Source of the DNA: Bacteroidales bacterium
Lineage (GTDB): Bacteria; Bacteroidota; Bacteroidia; Bacteroidales; WCHB1-69
DNA length: 37,131 bases
Assembly (NCBI GenBank): GCA_017616775.1
Contig: JAFZXM010000055.1
Span: forward strand, 1-37,131
Direction of reading: 5' to 3'
Positions 16,488 through 25,469 of the stretch are shown here, piece by piece (positions within the stretch are counted from its first letter, which is position 1; the number at the start of each line of letters is the position of its first letter). The translations under genes were made by a program, and so were the position numbers. The notes under the pieces are model-generated. The model had not been told where the DNA came from. It ran no database searches and was given only the letters and a program-made list of their open reading frames with translations.

Positions 16488-18413
16488 ATGTGTGGCATAG
16501 CCGGATATTATAGCCCAACATTATCTCAAAAGGCGTGTGATGTGCGCCTGATGACACAACAAATTGCGCATAGGGGTCCCGATGCCGAAGGCAGTTACAC
16601 CCATCATTATGTGGCATTGGGTCAACGGAGATTAAGTATCATCGATTTGTCGGAAAGGTCCAATCAGCCCATGATTTCGCCTTGTGGACGGTATGTGGTG
16701 GTATATAATGGGGAAATATATAATTTCCAATCGATAAAACAATATTTGCAACAGCATTATCCGTCGTATCAGTGGAGAACCCAATCCGATACGGAAGTGG
16801 TGCTTGCGGCCTTCATGTATTACGGGGAAGATTTTGTGACGCATTTGCAAGGCATGTTCGCTATAGCTGTTTATGATAATGTAACGGAAAAACTATATCT
16901 GTATAGAGACAGGGCGGGTGTAAAGCCGTTGTTTTATTACTATGATGACAATACCCTTGTGTTTGCTTCGGAATTAAAAGCCATTACAGCCGTAACAGAT
17001 GCGGAAAAGCTGAAGATAAACCCTGCTGCAGTTAGCACTTATCTGCATTTGGGATATATACCGGCACCGTACACCATATATCAAAATGTATATAAATTTC
17101 CCCAAGGTCATAAAGCCGTATACGACGGGCATGTTTTGCAAATATCCGCCTATTGGCGGTTAAAGCCGGAATTGTTGACGGATATAGATGAAAAAGAAGC
17201 CAAACGGCAATTGCATACTTTACTTGAGCAAACGGTGGAAGGCTGTATGTTCAGCGATGTGCCGTTCGGAACTTTTTTAAGCGGAGGAATAGATTCATCC
17301 CTGATGACGGCAATAGCTCAATCTTTGTCGGCAACGCCGATCAATACTTTTTCTATTGGTTTTTACGATCAACACAATGAGGCGGAATATGCCAAATCCA
17401 TAGCTGGAAAATTGGGTACATGTCATCATGAATTATATGTCAACCATCAGGATTTCATGAATTTGATACCAGAAATGTTGTCCGTGTATGATGAACCCTA
17501 CGCCGATTCGTCGGCATTGCCCACCATGTTGTTGTCTTATATGACCAAACAGCATGTAACCATGGCCATTTCCGGTGACGGCGGTGATGAATTGTTTATG
17601 GGTTACGGCTCCTATATTTGGGCACAAAGGTTAAGCAACAAGGCCTTGTATGCTATGCGGTATCCATTGTCATATTTGCTTTCCATGGGTGGAAATAAAG
17701 AAAAACGGGTGGCCAAATTGTTGCAGATACCGAATAAAAAGAGCATAAGAAGTCACATTTTTTCACAAGAACAATTTTGTTTTACACAAAAAGAAATAGC
17801 TGACATTTTGCTGCCACCTGATGTGGATATGGCAGAGTCGTGTGCTTTACATACCGATTCTTACAATCTTTATTGTTTGATGTTGTCAAAGTTCAATGAA
17901 AATGGAGGGGCCGGATATCTGAATGCGGCAGAACAGCAATCGTTATTCGATTTTCAATATTACCTTCCCGATGATTTGTTGGTAAAAGTGGATAGGGCTT
18001 CCATGCATTACTCTTTGGAAATAAGGGTGCCGTTTTTGGAGCAGGCTGTAGTGGAATTTGCCTATAATTTGCCGTCTTGTCTTCGCCTGAGGGGAAAAGA
18101 AGGCAAATATTTGCTCAAAGAGGTATTGTATGATTATATCCCCAAAGAAATGTTTGCCAGACCCAAATGGGGCTTTAGCATACCGCTGCAAAGGTGGTTG
18201 CAAAAGGACCTGAGCTATTTGATAGACGAAGAATTGAATAGTGAAAGCATTGCCTCCACTCATATATTCAATAATACGGCAATGCAGAATTTGATACGTC
18301 AATTCAGGAGCGGAAATACCTATTTGTACAATCGTTTGTGGTTAGCCATAGTTTTGCAACGCTTTATGAAAGGGCACGGAAAAAAACTTGCAGCCCAAGC
18401 AAGCAGCCTGTAA
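16488..18413 (+). CDS. asnB: Asparagine synthetase (glutamine-hydrolysing)
   Basis: The 641-residue enzyme makes asparagine from aspartate, glutamine and ATP. The N-terminal class II glutaminase starts MCGIAG with nucleophile Cys2 and has HRGPDAEG near 28-35, NGEIYN at 74-79 and the SDTEVVL segment at about 100-106. The synthetase domain has the pyrophosphate loop SGGIDSS at 265-271 and later SGDGGDELF, VDRASMHYSLEIRVPFLE and PKWGFSIPL. Related proteins also act as amidotransferases in exopolysaccharide clusters, but no glycan genes are adjacent. It is the last gene of the recQ-led unit and converges on trpS. The 67 bp between them show no clear terminator. Confidence 0.92.
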   Translation: MCGIAGYYSPTLSQKACDVRLMTQQIAHRGPDAEGSYTHHYVALGQRRLSIIDLSERSNQPMISPCGRYVVVYNGEIYNFQSIKQYLQQHYPSYQWRTQSDTEVVLAAFMYYGEDFVTHLQGMFAIAVYDNVTEKLYLYRDRAGVKPLFYYYDDNTLVFASELKAITAVTDAEKLKINPAAVSTYLHLGYIPAPYTIYQNVYKFPQGHKAVYDGHVLQISAYWRLKPELLTDIDEKEAKRQLHTLLEQTVEGCMFSDVPFGTFLSGGIDSSLMTAIAQSLSATPINTFSIGFYDQHNEAEYAKSIAGKLGTCHHELYVNHQDFMNLIPEMLSVYDEPYADSSALPTMLLSYMTKQHVTMAISGDGGDELFMGYGSYIWAQRLSNKALYAMRYPLSYLLSMGGNKEKRVAKLLQIPNKKSIRSHIFSQEQFCFTQKEIADILLPPDVDMAESCALHTDSYNLYCLMLSKFNENGGAGYLNAAEQQSLFDFQYYLPDDLLVKVDRASMHYSLEIRVPFLEQAVVEFAYNLPSCLRLRGKEGKYLLKEVLYDYIPKEMFARPKWGFSIPLQRWLQKDLSYLIDEELNSESIASTHIFNNTAMQNLIRQFRSGNTYLYNRLWLAIVLQRFMKGHGKKLAAQASSL

Positions 18414-18480
18414 GCTTCGATAGACGGAAAATAGCCTGTTGTAATACTCTTGTTCAGGCGTGTATTGGTGAAACGGGAAT

Positions 18481-19461
18481 TTAAAATCCTATGATTTTTC
18501 TTACTTCACGTATGGTTTTTTGAGCGCTTTCGTGTGCTTTTTCAGCCCCTATTTTTCGTATTTTTTGCAAATATTCGTTGTTGGAAGCAATTTCCAGCAT
18601 TCGGGCTCTGATAGGTTCGCAAAAATGAATAACATCTTCGGCTAACTGTTTTTTCATATCGCCGTAGCGTATGGAGCAATTATTGTAGGCATCGTTAAAA
18701 TATTGAAAGGTGTCTGGGCTGCTTACTTGTTCCATGATGGTAAACAAGTTGATGATTTCTTGAGGCCTTTGCTGGTTTTCCATCGTGGGACCCATATCTG
18801 TTTTGGCTTTCATTATTTTTTTGCGTATCACTTCCGGTTCATCAATAAGGTATATCGCATTGCCTGTTGATTTGCCCATTTTGGTGCTTCCGTCCAATCC
18901 CGGTATTTTAATCAAATCCTGATTGAAATTATAGGCTTTGGGTTCTTTAAAATAATTGACGCCGTATGTTTTGTTGAACCTGTTGGCAAAAGTGCGGGTC
19001 ATTTCCAGATGTTGCTCCTGATCTTTTCCCACAGGCACTTTATCTGCATTGTGTATAAGAATATCGGCAGCCATGAGGGTGGGATAGGTGAGCAGACCGG
19101 CATTCACATTGTTGGGCTGTTGGCGTACTTTATCTTTGAAAGAGGCACAGCGTTCCAATTCGCCCAAATAGGCATTCATGTTGAGAAACAGATATAATTC
19201 TACTGTTTCGGGAATATCGCTTTGTACATATAGGGTGGCCGTTTGGGGATCTATGCCGCAAGCCAGATATTCCACCAATATTTGTTTTACACTTTGTTGC
19301 AAATTGTCCGGATGCGGATGTGTGGTGAGAGAATGATAGTCGGCGATAAAAAAGAAACAACGATTCTCATGTTGCATCTTGACAAAATTTTTGACTGCAC
19401 CGAAATAATTGCCTAAATGCAAATTTCCGGTAGGCCGTATTCCGCTTAAAACTGTTTCCAT
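18481..19461 (-). CDS. trpS: Tryptophanyl-tRNA synthetase
   Basis: The 326-residue class I synthetase charges tRNA-Trp. The HIGH-type motif is TGNLHLGNY around 11-19 and the KMSKS-type loop is KMGKS at 194-198, preceded by GLDGST. Size is normal for the bacterial compact form. It starts 4 bp after the stop of the small deaminase-like gene and has no promoter box of its own, so both are probably transcribed from the box at 19775-19782. Confidence 0.97.
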   Translation of the reverse strand: METVLSGIRPTGNLHLGNYFGAVKNFVKMQHENRCFFFIADYHSLTTHPHPDNLQQSVKQILVEYLACGIDPQTATLYVQSDIPETVELYLFLNMNAYLGELERCASFKDKVRQQPNNVNAGLLTYPTLMAADILIHNADKVPVGKDQEQHLEMTRTFANRFNKTYGVNYFKEPKAYNFNQDLIKIPGLDGSTKMGKSTGNAIYLIDEPEVIRKKIMKAKTDMGPTMENQQRPQEIINLFTIMEQVSSPDTFQYFNDAYNNCSIRYGDMKKQLAEDVIHFCEPIRARMLEIASNNEYLQKIRKIGAEKAHESAQKTIREVRKIIGF

Positions 19462-19465
19462 ATTG

Positions 19466-19753
19466 TTATTTTATAGTTTCAAATATTAAATGGCTGATGT
19501 CTAAAGGGTGATGGTTGTATATTATATGGTTGATATCGGCTTGCCGCAAGGCCGCTGTACACATAATACACGGCATTTGTGATGTGTGTATTTCACATTC
19601 GGGTATATGATATCCGTGGAGTAATTTTCTGCTCTCATGCAAAGCCTGAACTACGGCGTGAGAGACAATGGCATTGGAAGCCTTGTTGTTATGCCGTGTG
19701 CTGCATAACAATTTTCCGTGATGATATACCGAAACATTACATACACATTCCAT
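19466..19753 (-). CDS. Mini cytidine-deaminase-fold protein lacking catalytic Glu
   Basis: From the ATG at 19753 the product has 95 residues. It resembles the core of the zinc nucleoside/tRNA deaminase family: a beta hairpin (CVCNVSVYHHGKLL), then SHAVVQAL in the position of the HAE motif, then SQMPCIMCTAAL matching the PCxxC zinc site. His, Cys and Cys ligands are kept, but the proton-shuttling Glu after His-Ala is Val (codon GTA), so classical deamination is unlikely. It is much shorter than usual members of about 150 residues, lacking the first helix and C-terminal helices. An in-frame ATG at 19786 is excluded because the promoter box lies inside the extension. It is 4 bp upstream of trpS. 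Confidence 0.7.
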   Translation of the reverse strand: MECVCNVSVYHHGKLLCSTRHNNKASNAIVSHAVVQALHESRKLLHGYHIPECEIHTSQMPCIMCTAALRQADINHIIYNHHPLDISHLIFETIK

Positions 19754-19774
19754 ATACACCTTATTACATTTTTG

Positions 19775-19782
19775 CAAAGATA
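19775..19782 (-). promoter_or_regulatory. -7 promoter box of deaminase-like gene and trpS (TATCTTTG)
   Basis: On the minus strand this reads TATCTTTG, a TAnnTTTG match, with 21 bp to the ATG at 19753. It sits 1 bp past an in-frame upstream ATG (19784-19786) and so decides the start. Confidence 0.75.
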
Positions 19783-19858
19783 GCATTTTTATATATATGC
19801 CTGTCGTTTTTTAGCGGGTAGAAATATGCCGGCATAAAATAATGTAGAAAAAAAAGTG

Positions 19859-19866
19859 TACCTTTG
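19859..19866 (+). promoter_or_regulatory. -7 promoter box of the DUF362-kamBC unit (TACCTTTG)
   Basis: TACCTTTG matches TAnnTTTG and lies 29 bp before the ATG at 19896. Confidence 0.75.
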
Positions 19867-19895
19867 CGCCATATTATTAACACAATAAGAAATAA

Positions 19896-21032
19896 ATGAG
19901 AAAAATAAGTTATGGCATTTGCATTACATTGTTAGCTCTTTGTTGTAATGCATTATATGCAAAAGATGTGCAAAAGGTAAAAGTGAAAAAAGGCGTGTCG
20001 GTAGTGTATTATTGCAAAAATATCACTCCGGAAAACATATTGCGCCTATATGAAGCCATGAATGTGAATTTAGAAGGGAAGGTGGGCGTAAAAGTCCATT
20101 TTGGTGAAGACGGTAACATCAATTATTTAAATCCGGAACTGATAAAACCGTTAGTGCAAAAAATGAATGCCACCTTGGTGGAAACCAATGTGTTGTATGT
20201 CGGCAAAAGAAGGTTTACCGACAGTCATATAGCGTTGGCAAAAAGTCATGGTTTTACATTTGCTCCCATAGACATATTGGATGCGGAAGGGGAAAGCGAA
20301 TATCCTACGGAGGGCTTGAAACATTATACCAAAGTTAAAACAGGCAGTCATTTCGCCAATTATGATGCATATATTGTATATTCCCATTTTAAAGGGCACG
20401 GAAGTGCCGGTTTCGGTGCTGCCATTAAAAATATATCCATGGGATTTGCCTCTCCGGGAGGAAAAATGGCCATGCATGCCAGCGCTGTTCCTGCCACCCG
20501 CAATGCCAATACATGCGTTCAGTGCAACCGTTGCGTGGAACAATGTCCGGCCAATGCCATTACCATTACCGACAACGGTCCCGTTATAGATAGTGCCAAA
20601 TGTTTGGGCTGTGCCAAATGTATAGCCGAATGCGCTTTGCGGATATTCACCCCGAAACAAACAAAGTTGGCCTCAGAAGTGTTTTTGGAACGTCTGGTGG
20701 AATATGCCAAAGGTTTTGTATCCCAAAAACCGATGGTGTATATTACGGTAATGCAAAACATATCCAAAACATGTGATTGCTCAGCCAAAGCTCCCGCCCC
20801 CTTTATGTGCGATTTGGGCGCTGTATCTTCCACCGATTTGGTAGCCATAGAAAAAGCTTGTTATGATTTGGCTATGGCCAAATACGGTAAAGACCCCTTC
20901 CTGGATGTGAACGGAGTGAGCGGTATGCACCAAATAGATTATGCGGCACAATTGGGCATGGGAAATAAAAAATATGTGCTGGTAGATATAGAAACAGGAA
21001 AAATAATCAAGTTAAACCAAATATTTAAATAA
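19896..21032 (+). CDS. Exported DUF362 ferredoxin-like protein
   Basis: The 378-residue protein belongs to the DUF362 family with an inserted 2[4Fe-4S] ferredoxin domain. The first cluster is bound by Cys207, 210, 213 and 217 (CVQCNRCVEQCP) and the second by Cys236, 239, 242 and 246 (CLGCAKCIAEC). A later CDC motif (293-295) followed by FMCDLGAVSSTDLVAIE is also typical of the family. The N-terminus is a Sec-type signal peptide (cleavage near LYA|KD, about residue 22) without a twin-arginine motif, which is odd for an Fe-S protein. Its role is unknown; electron transfer is plausible. It has its own promoter box, and kamB follows after 48 bp with no visible promoter between, so it may be co-transcribed with the lysine aminomutase reactivase genes. 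Confidence 0.85.
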   Translation: MRKISYGICITLLALCCNALYAKDVQKVKVKKGVSVVYYCKNITPENILRLYEAMNVNLEGKVGVKVHFGEDGNINYLNPELIKPLVQKMNATLVETNVLYVGKRRFTDSHIALAKSHGFTFAPIDILDAEGESEYPTEGLKHYTKVKTGSHFANYDAYIVYSHFKGHGSAGFGAAIKNISMGFASPGGKMAMHASAVPATRNANTCVQCNRCVEQCPANAITITDNGPVIDSAKCLGCAKCIAECALRIFTPKQTKLASEVFLERLVEYAKGFVSQKPMVYITVMQNISKTCDCSAKAPAPFMCDLGAVSSTDLVAIEKACYDLAMAKYGKDPFLDVNGVSGMHQIDYAAQLGMGNKKYVLVDIETGKIIKLNQIFK

Positions 21033-21080
21033 TATATTATAAGATATTTGTAATAAATTATTTAATAAAATTTAAAATCA

Positions 21081-22091
21081 ATGGGTTTGATAGATGATGT
21101 TTTAAAATACAAGAGTGTATCGGTAGTGGGAATGGCTAAGAACACAGGCAAAACCGTTACACTGAATTATATTTTGGAACAAATCATCAAACATGACAAA
21201 TGCGTAGCAGTAAGTTCCATAGGTGTTGACGGGGAAAGTATAGACAGGGTGAGCGCTACCGAAAAGCCTGAAATAGTCATATACAAAGGCATGTTTTTCA
21301 CCACCTCGGAGAAGCATTACCATGCACGCCGTTTGAGCGCTGAGATATATAATCTTACTTCGTATCATACCTCGTTGGGACGTTTGGTAACGGCCAAGGC
21401 GCTTACTGCAGGAAAGGTATTGTTATCGGGTCCGGCGGATACAATGCATTTGCAGCAACTGATAGCACAAAACAGGCATTATGGAGTGGATATCACCTTG
21501 GTGGACGGAGCATTATCCCGATTAAGCATAGCTTCTCCCGTAATCACCGATGCCATGATATTGGCTACGGGAGCCGCCATATCGGCCAATATTGAGCAAG
21601 TGGTGCGCAGCACCAAGCATATATTCAATATGATACAATTACCGCAAGCAGCCCCCGAACTGATCATGAAATTATCGCCTTTGTCGCATGGAATATGGGT
21701 GGTTGATCAAGATAATGCCGTGATAAAAACAGACATATCGTCAGCATTGTTTTTAGGACGGGGGCAAAACTTGGAATTACCCGCAAAAGCAGCCTGTATT
21801 TTTGTATCCGGGGTGATTACGGATAATTTGTTGAATTATTTGCGTATGCAAACATATGTGGATAAAGTGGCGGTGATAGCTCGTGATTTTACCAAAATTT
21901 TTGCCTCTGCGGATACATATCGTGCCTATATTCGCAAAGGCGGGCAAATACAGGTATTGTATCAAAGCAAATTGTTGGCAGTCACCGTCAATCCTGTCGC
22001 GCCGCAAGGCTATTCTCTGAATGCCAAACATTTGCAACAGGCGTTGCAGGAGGCAATATCCATACCGGTATATAATGTGAAAGATATGTAA
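21081..22091 (+). CDS. kamB: Lysine 5,6-aminomutase reactivase subunit KamB
   Basis: The 336-residue protein begins with a P-loop-like segment VVGMAKNTGKTVTLNYI (about 15-31) whose NTGKT resembles that of nucleotide-binding SIMIBI-type proteins, though the first Gly spacing is not canonical. A downstream VDGALSR near 142-148 could be the Walker B-like region. I recognise it mainly by context: in lysine-fermenting bacteria a protein of this size and start precedes the MutS-like KamC, and the two are named as the reactivase for lysine 5,6-aminomutase. They are thought to exchange damaged cobalamin for fresh adenosylcobalamin. Its stop is 1 bp from the kamC start, implying coupled translation. 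Confidence 0.8.
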   Translation: MGLIDDVLKYKSVSVVGMAKNTGKTVTLNYILEQIIKHDKCVAVSSIGVDGESIDRVSATEKPEIVIYKGMFFTTSEKHYHARRLSAEIYNLTSYHTSLGRLVTAKALTAGKVLLSGPADTMHLQQLIAQNRHYGVDITLVDGALSRLSIASPVITDAMILATGAAISANIEQVVRSTKHIFNMIQLPQAAPELIMKLSPLSHGIWVVDQDNAVIKTDISSALFLGRGQNLELPAKAACIFVSGVITDNLLNYLRMQTYVDKVAVIARDFTKIFASADTYRAYIRKGGQIQVLYQSKLLAVTVNPVAPQGYSLNAKHLQQALQEAISIPVYNVKDM

Positions 22092-22092
22092 G

Positions 22093-23463
22093 ATGAATAT
22101 GCAGTTGAAACATGTAATACAGCAAGAAAGTGCATTGCAATTTATGATAGGGCATACCAATGTGCTCTCATCCATAGGAAGAAAAACATTGTATGAAACC
22201 CCTTTTTCCACCGATGCGGATTATTTGGAAGAAGAATATGACCGTATGTCGCGTGTTATGCATTCTTTGCAACAAGGCAATGCGAACAGGGAAACCGGTG
22301 AAATCAAACATGCTCTTATGTGTTTGCAAGATATAGAAAACACTTTGTATCATTTGCAGCAGAATAATACCTTGGATGATATAGAACTCTATGAAATCAA
22401 ACATTTTATATTGATATCGGAAACCATACGGCAGGCATTGGCCGAATTGCAGTGGGTGGAAGTTCCTTGTTTGGAAGAAGCGTTGAATATTTTGGACCCT
22501 GAACATTTGCGCGTGGATACATTTTATGTATATGATGCTTACAGCGATATTTTGGCGCAATTGCGTAAACAGGCCGGAACTTACCAAGGCGAAGTGCCTG
22601 CCGGACTGATAGACAAAATTAATGATAAGGAAGATGAAATAAGACAAAGCCTAAGTAAAAAATTGGTTGTATATGTATCGGTGATGCAACAGGCATTACG
22701 CAATATAGCCTATCTGGACGTATTGTTGGCAAAAGTCGGGTTGTGCATGGATATGCATTTGTGCCGTCCTGCGATAGTGAATACCCATACTGTCTATAAA
22801 GCTTTGTTCAATCCTCAAATAAAGTCAGTGTTAAATAAACAGAATGTGGAATATCAGCCCGTGGATGTCCAATTCGGAAATTATCCCACTATCATTACAG
22901 GTATCAATATGGGCGGAAAAACATTGTTGTTAAAAACCCTGGCATTGTCACAATATCTTTGTCAGTTCGGTTTTTATATTCCCGCAGGCAGCGCTCAAAT
23001 AGTACCGGTGCAAGAGGTGCTGACTTGTATAGACGATGAGCAGAATCCGTTGAAAGGATTGTCTTCGTTTGCTGCTGAAATGAAAAAAATCAATGAAATA
23101 TTGAGTGCGGTGGAACAAAAGAAACATGTGCTGGTGTTGATAGATGAATTGGCACGAACCACCAATCCTCAGGAAGGACGCGCCATAGTAAGTGCATTGG
23201 CGGATATATTGAATGCCAACAAAGTGCCTTCTTTTATCACTACCCATTATGATCATATCGATGCCGACTGCAAACGGTTAAGGGTAAAAGGTTTGCGAAA
23301 AGGAGTGCAGTGGAATGGAAATAATGATATTGCAAGCGCGATAGATTATGCGTTGGAAGAGGATACCGGTGATGCGGTACCGCATGAAGCGTTGAAAATA
23401 GCGGAAATGTTGAATGTGAATAAGCTGCTGATAGATACCGCTAAACAAAAAATGAAGGTGTAA
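22093..23463 (+). CDS. kamC: Lysine 5,6-aminomutase reactivase ATPase KamC (MutS-like)
   Basis: The 456-residue protein has a MutS-family ATPase domain in its C-terminal half, with no mismatch-recognition domain. Walker A is GINMGGKT at 270-277, Walker B ends in IDE at 350-352 followed by LARTTNPQEG (MutS has GRGTST at this place), and a switch His lies in THYDH near 385. The N-terminal half is predicted helical, like the MutS lever/clamp. Genes of this type sit beside kamDE in lysine fermenters and are named KamC, part of a chaperone that revives the B12 enzyme. This is a non-DNA role for a MutS ATPase. A 390-bp gap separates it from kamD. Confidence 0.85.
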   Translation: MNMQLKHVIQQESALQFMIGHTNVLSSIGRKTLYETPFSTDADYLEEEYDRMSRVMHSLQQGNANRETGEIKHALMCLQDIENTLYHLQQNNTLDDIELYEIKHFILISETIRQALAELQWVEVPCLEEALNILDPEHLRVDTFYVYDAYSDILAQLRKQAGTYQGEVPAGLIDKINDKEDEIRQSLSKKLVVYVSVMQQALRNIAYLDVLLAKVGLCMDMHLCRPAIVNTHTVYKALFNPQIKSVLNKQNVEYQPVDVQFGNYPTIITGINMGGKTLLLKTLALSQYLCQFGFYIPAGSAQIVPVQEVLTCIDDEQNPLKGLSSFAAEMKKINEILSAVEQKKHVLVLIDELARTTNPQEGRAIVSALADILNANKVPSFITTHYDHIDADCKRLRVKGLRKGVQWNGNNDIASAIDYALEEDTGDAVPHEALKIAEMLNVNKLLIDTAKQKMKV

Positions 23464-23853
23464 GTAAGCCATAGCAATACTCCTGTATCTTTCCCAACGG
23501 CGGATACCGACCGGAAAATACACACTCCGTTACTGATATTTTTTACTGTTTGTTTTTGACGGGATTGTTGCCCAACTGCGACAGCAGTTTGTATTACACC
23601 ATGGCGGCTAACAGAATTTTTAAATATAGCGGAGAATGTGAATAGTAAATACCGGAGCGGAGGACAATAAAGACGGATTTGTTTTTGTCATCATATCAGG
23701 CATGATTACGGCTGGTTATACTGAAATATTCATTACCAGATTGTGGAAATATTGAGAAAAAAATGCTACCTTTGCCGAACAGGCATATATCGTGAATGCG
23801 TGTGATTTCACCTATAATGCTGATATATTGTATTTTTTTAATTATATTGAGTT
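23464..23853 (+). other. kamC-kamD intergenic region
   Basis: This is the longest non-coding gap in the window. It holds a small hairpin at 23574-23589 (AACTGC, loop GACA, GCAGTT) without a T-run, and the kamD promoter box at 23767-23774. All frames are closed by stops and I find no cobalamin or lysine riboswitch signature by eye. It could be remnant coding sequence or hold an unrecognised regulator site. Confidence 0.5.
23767..23774 (+). promoter_or_regulatory. -7 promoter box of kamDE (TACCTTTG)
   Basis: TACCTTTG matches TAnnTTTG. A TTG at 23741-23743 is a possible upstream element. The leader to the kamD ATG would be about 73 nt, long for this window. Confidence 0.7.
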
Positions 23854-25407
23854 ATGGAAAGTAAAGTCGGTTTGGATTTTCAGAAAGTAGAGCAAGCCAA
23901 ACGCGTGGCATATAATATTGCTAATGAGGTGCAAAATTTTGCTGAGCAATATACAACGGTAGCTGTAGAGCGTACCATATGCCGTTTGTTGGGTGTGGAT
24001 GGTGTGGATGAAAACGGAGTGCCGCTTCCTAATGTGCTGATAGATCAAATTAAAGAAAAAGGAGTGTTGGGAGAGGGCATTATTTATTTTATGGGTAATG
24101 CCATGCTTGTTACAGGCAAAATGCCGCAAGAGATAGCGGAAGATGTGTCTGAAAATTTATTGGATATTACTCAGTTGCCGTTGCATACAACGCAAGAAGC
24201 AGAGCAGGCTGTTATGCCTGTTATCAATGCGAGTATAGAACGTATCCGCACTCGCCGTGCCCGCAGGGAGCGTTATTTAAACACCATAGGGGAAGGCCCC
24301 AAACCATATTTGTATGTAATAGTGGCCACGGGTAATATTTATGAAGATGTGGTGCAAGCCCAAGCGGCAGCCCGTCAGGGGGCGGATATCATAGCCGTAA
24401 TCCGCACCACAGGTCAAAGCTTGTTGGATTATGTGCCTTACGGTGCTACCACGGAAGGTTTTGGAGGTACATTTGCCACTCAGGAAAATTTCCGTATTAT
24501 GCGAACCGCATTGGACGAAGTAGGCGAAGAGGTGGGCAGGTATATCCGTTTGTGTAACTATTGCTCTGGGTTGTGCATGCCCGAAATTGCCGCAATGGGT
24601 GCATTGGAAGGCTTGGATGTGATGCTCAACGATGCATTGTATGGTATATTGTTCCGCGATATCAATATGAAAAGAACCTTGATAGACCAATATTTTTCCC
24701 GTGTTATCAACGGTTTTGCAGGTGTGATTATCAACACGGGGGAAGATAATTATCTTACCACGGCCGATGCCTATGAGGCAGCACATACCGTGTTGGCTTC
24801 CGATTTAATAAATGAACAATTGGCGTTGATGGCAGGTTTGCCTGAAGAACAAATGGGATTGGGTCATGCTTTTGAAATGGACCCTATGTTGGAAAACGGC
24901 TTTTTATATGAATTGGCACAAGCCCAAATGACAAGGGAAATATTCCCGAAAGCAACGTTGAAATATATGCCTCCTACCAAATTTATGACAGGAAATATAT
25001 TTCGCGGACATATTCAAGACGCTTTGTTTAATATAGTCGGTATATGGACACATCAGGGAATACAATTGCTCGGTATGCCTACCGAGGCTATTCATACTCC
25101 TTTTATGAGCGACCGCTATCTATCCATCGAAAATGCTAAATATATTTTTAACAATATGAAGTCTATCGGGGATGAAGTGGAATTTAAAGACAATGGTATA
25201 GTTAAACAAAGAGCACAAAAAGTGTTGGACGATGCATTGGCTTTGTTGAGCACTTTGGAAAAAGAAGGTCTTTTCAATGCCTTGGAAAAAGGTATGTTTG
25301 CCGATGTTAAACGTCCGCAAAACGGAGGAAAAGGTCTGGATGGCGTAACACTTAAACAAGCACATTATTCCAATCCGTTTATAGGATTGATGAAAGGAAA
25401 GCGATAA
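23854..25407 (+). CDS. kamD: Lysine 5,6-aminomutase alpha subunit
   Basis: The 517-residue large subunit forms the PLP-binding TIM barrel of D-lysine/beta-lysine 5,6-aminomutase, which moves the terminal amino group to the neighbouring carbon by a radical mechanism started by adenosylcobalamin. Length is nearly identical to the Clostridium sticklandii subunit. Recognisable family segments include QAAARQGADIIAVIRTTGQS, the DYVPYGATTEGFGGTFATQ region, SGLCMPEIAAMGALEGLD, and the C-terminal LLGMPTEAIHTPFMSDR. It is the first gene of a kamDE transcript with its own promoter, separate from kamBC. KamE follows after 62 bp. Confidence 0.97.
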   Translation: MESKVGLDFQKVEQAKRVAYNIANEVQNFAEQYTTVAVERTICRLLGVDGVDENGVPLPNVLIDQIKEKGVLGEGIIYFMGNAMLVTGKMPQEIAEDVSENLLDITQLPLHTTQEAEQAVMPVINASIERIRTRRARRERYLNTIGEGPKPYLYVIVATGNIYEDVVQAQAAARQGADIIAVIRTTGQSLLDYVPYGATTEGFGGTFATQENFRIMRTALDEVGEEVGRYIRLCNYCSGLCMPEIAAMGALEGLDVMLNDALYGILFRDINMKRTLIDQYFSRVINGFAGVIINTGEDNYLTTADAYEAAHTVLASDLINEQLALMAGLPEEQMGLGHAFEMDPMLENGFLYELAQAQMTREIFPKATLKYMPPTKFMTGNIFRGHIQDALFNIVGIWTHQGIQLLGMPTEAIHTPFMSDRYLSIENAKYIFNNMKSIGDEVEFKDNGIVKQRAQKVLDDALALLSTLEKEGLFNALEKGMFADVKRPQNGGKGLDGVTLKQAHYSNPFIGLMKGKR

Positions 25408-25469
25408 AAAAAGGTGTGAAAGAAAATAAAAGATAGGAAACAATAATTTCAACTATAAAAAGACAGATC

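Noticed and set aside
18414..18480. Terminator between convergent asnB and trpS
   Set aside because: No stem longer than about 5 bp and no T-run could be found in the 67-bp gap.
23464..23853. Cobalamin or lysine riboswitch in front of kamD
   Set aside because: I looked for a B12-box-like or lysine-element pattern because of the enzyme's cofactor and substrate, but saw no convincing match. A covariance-model search would settle it.
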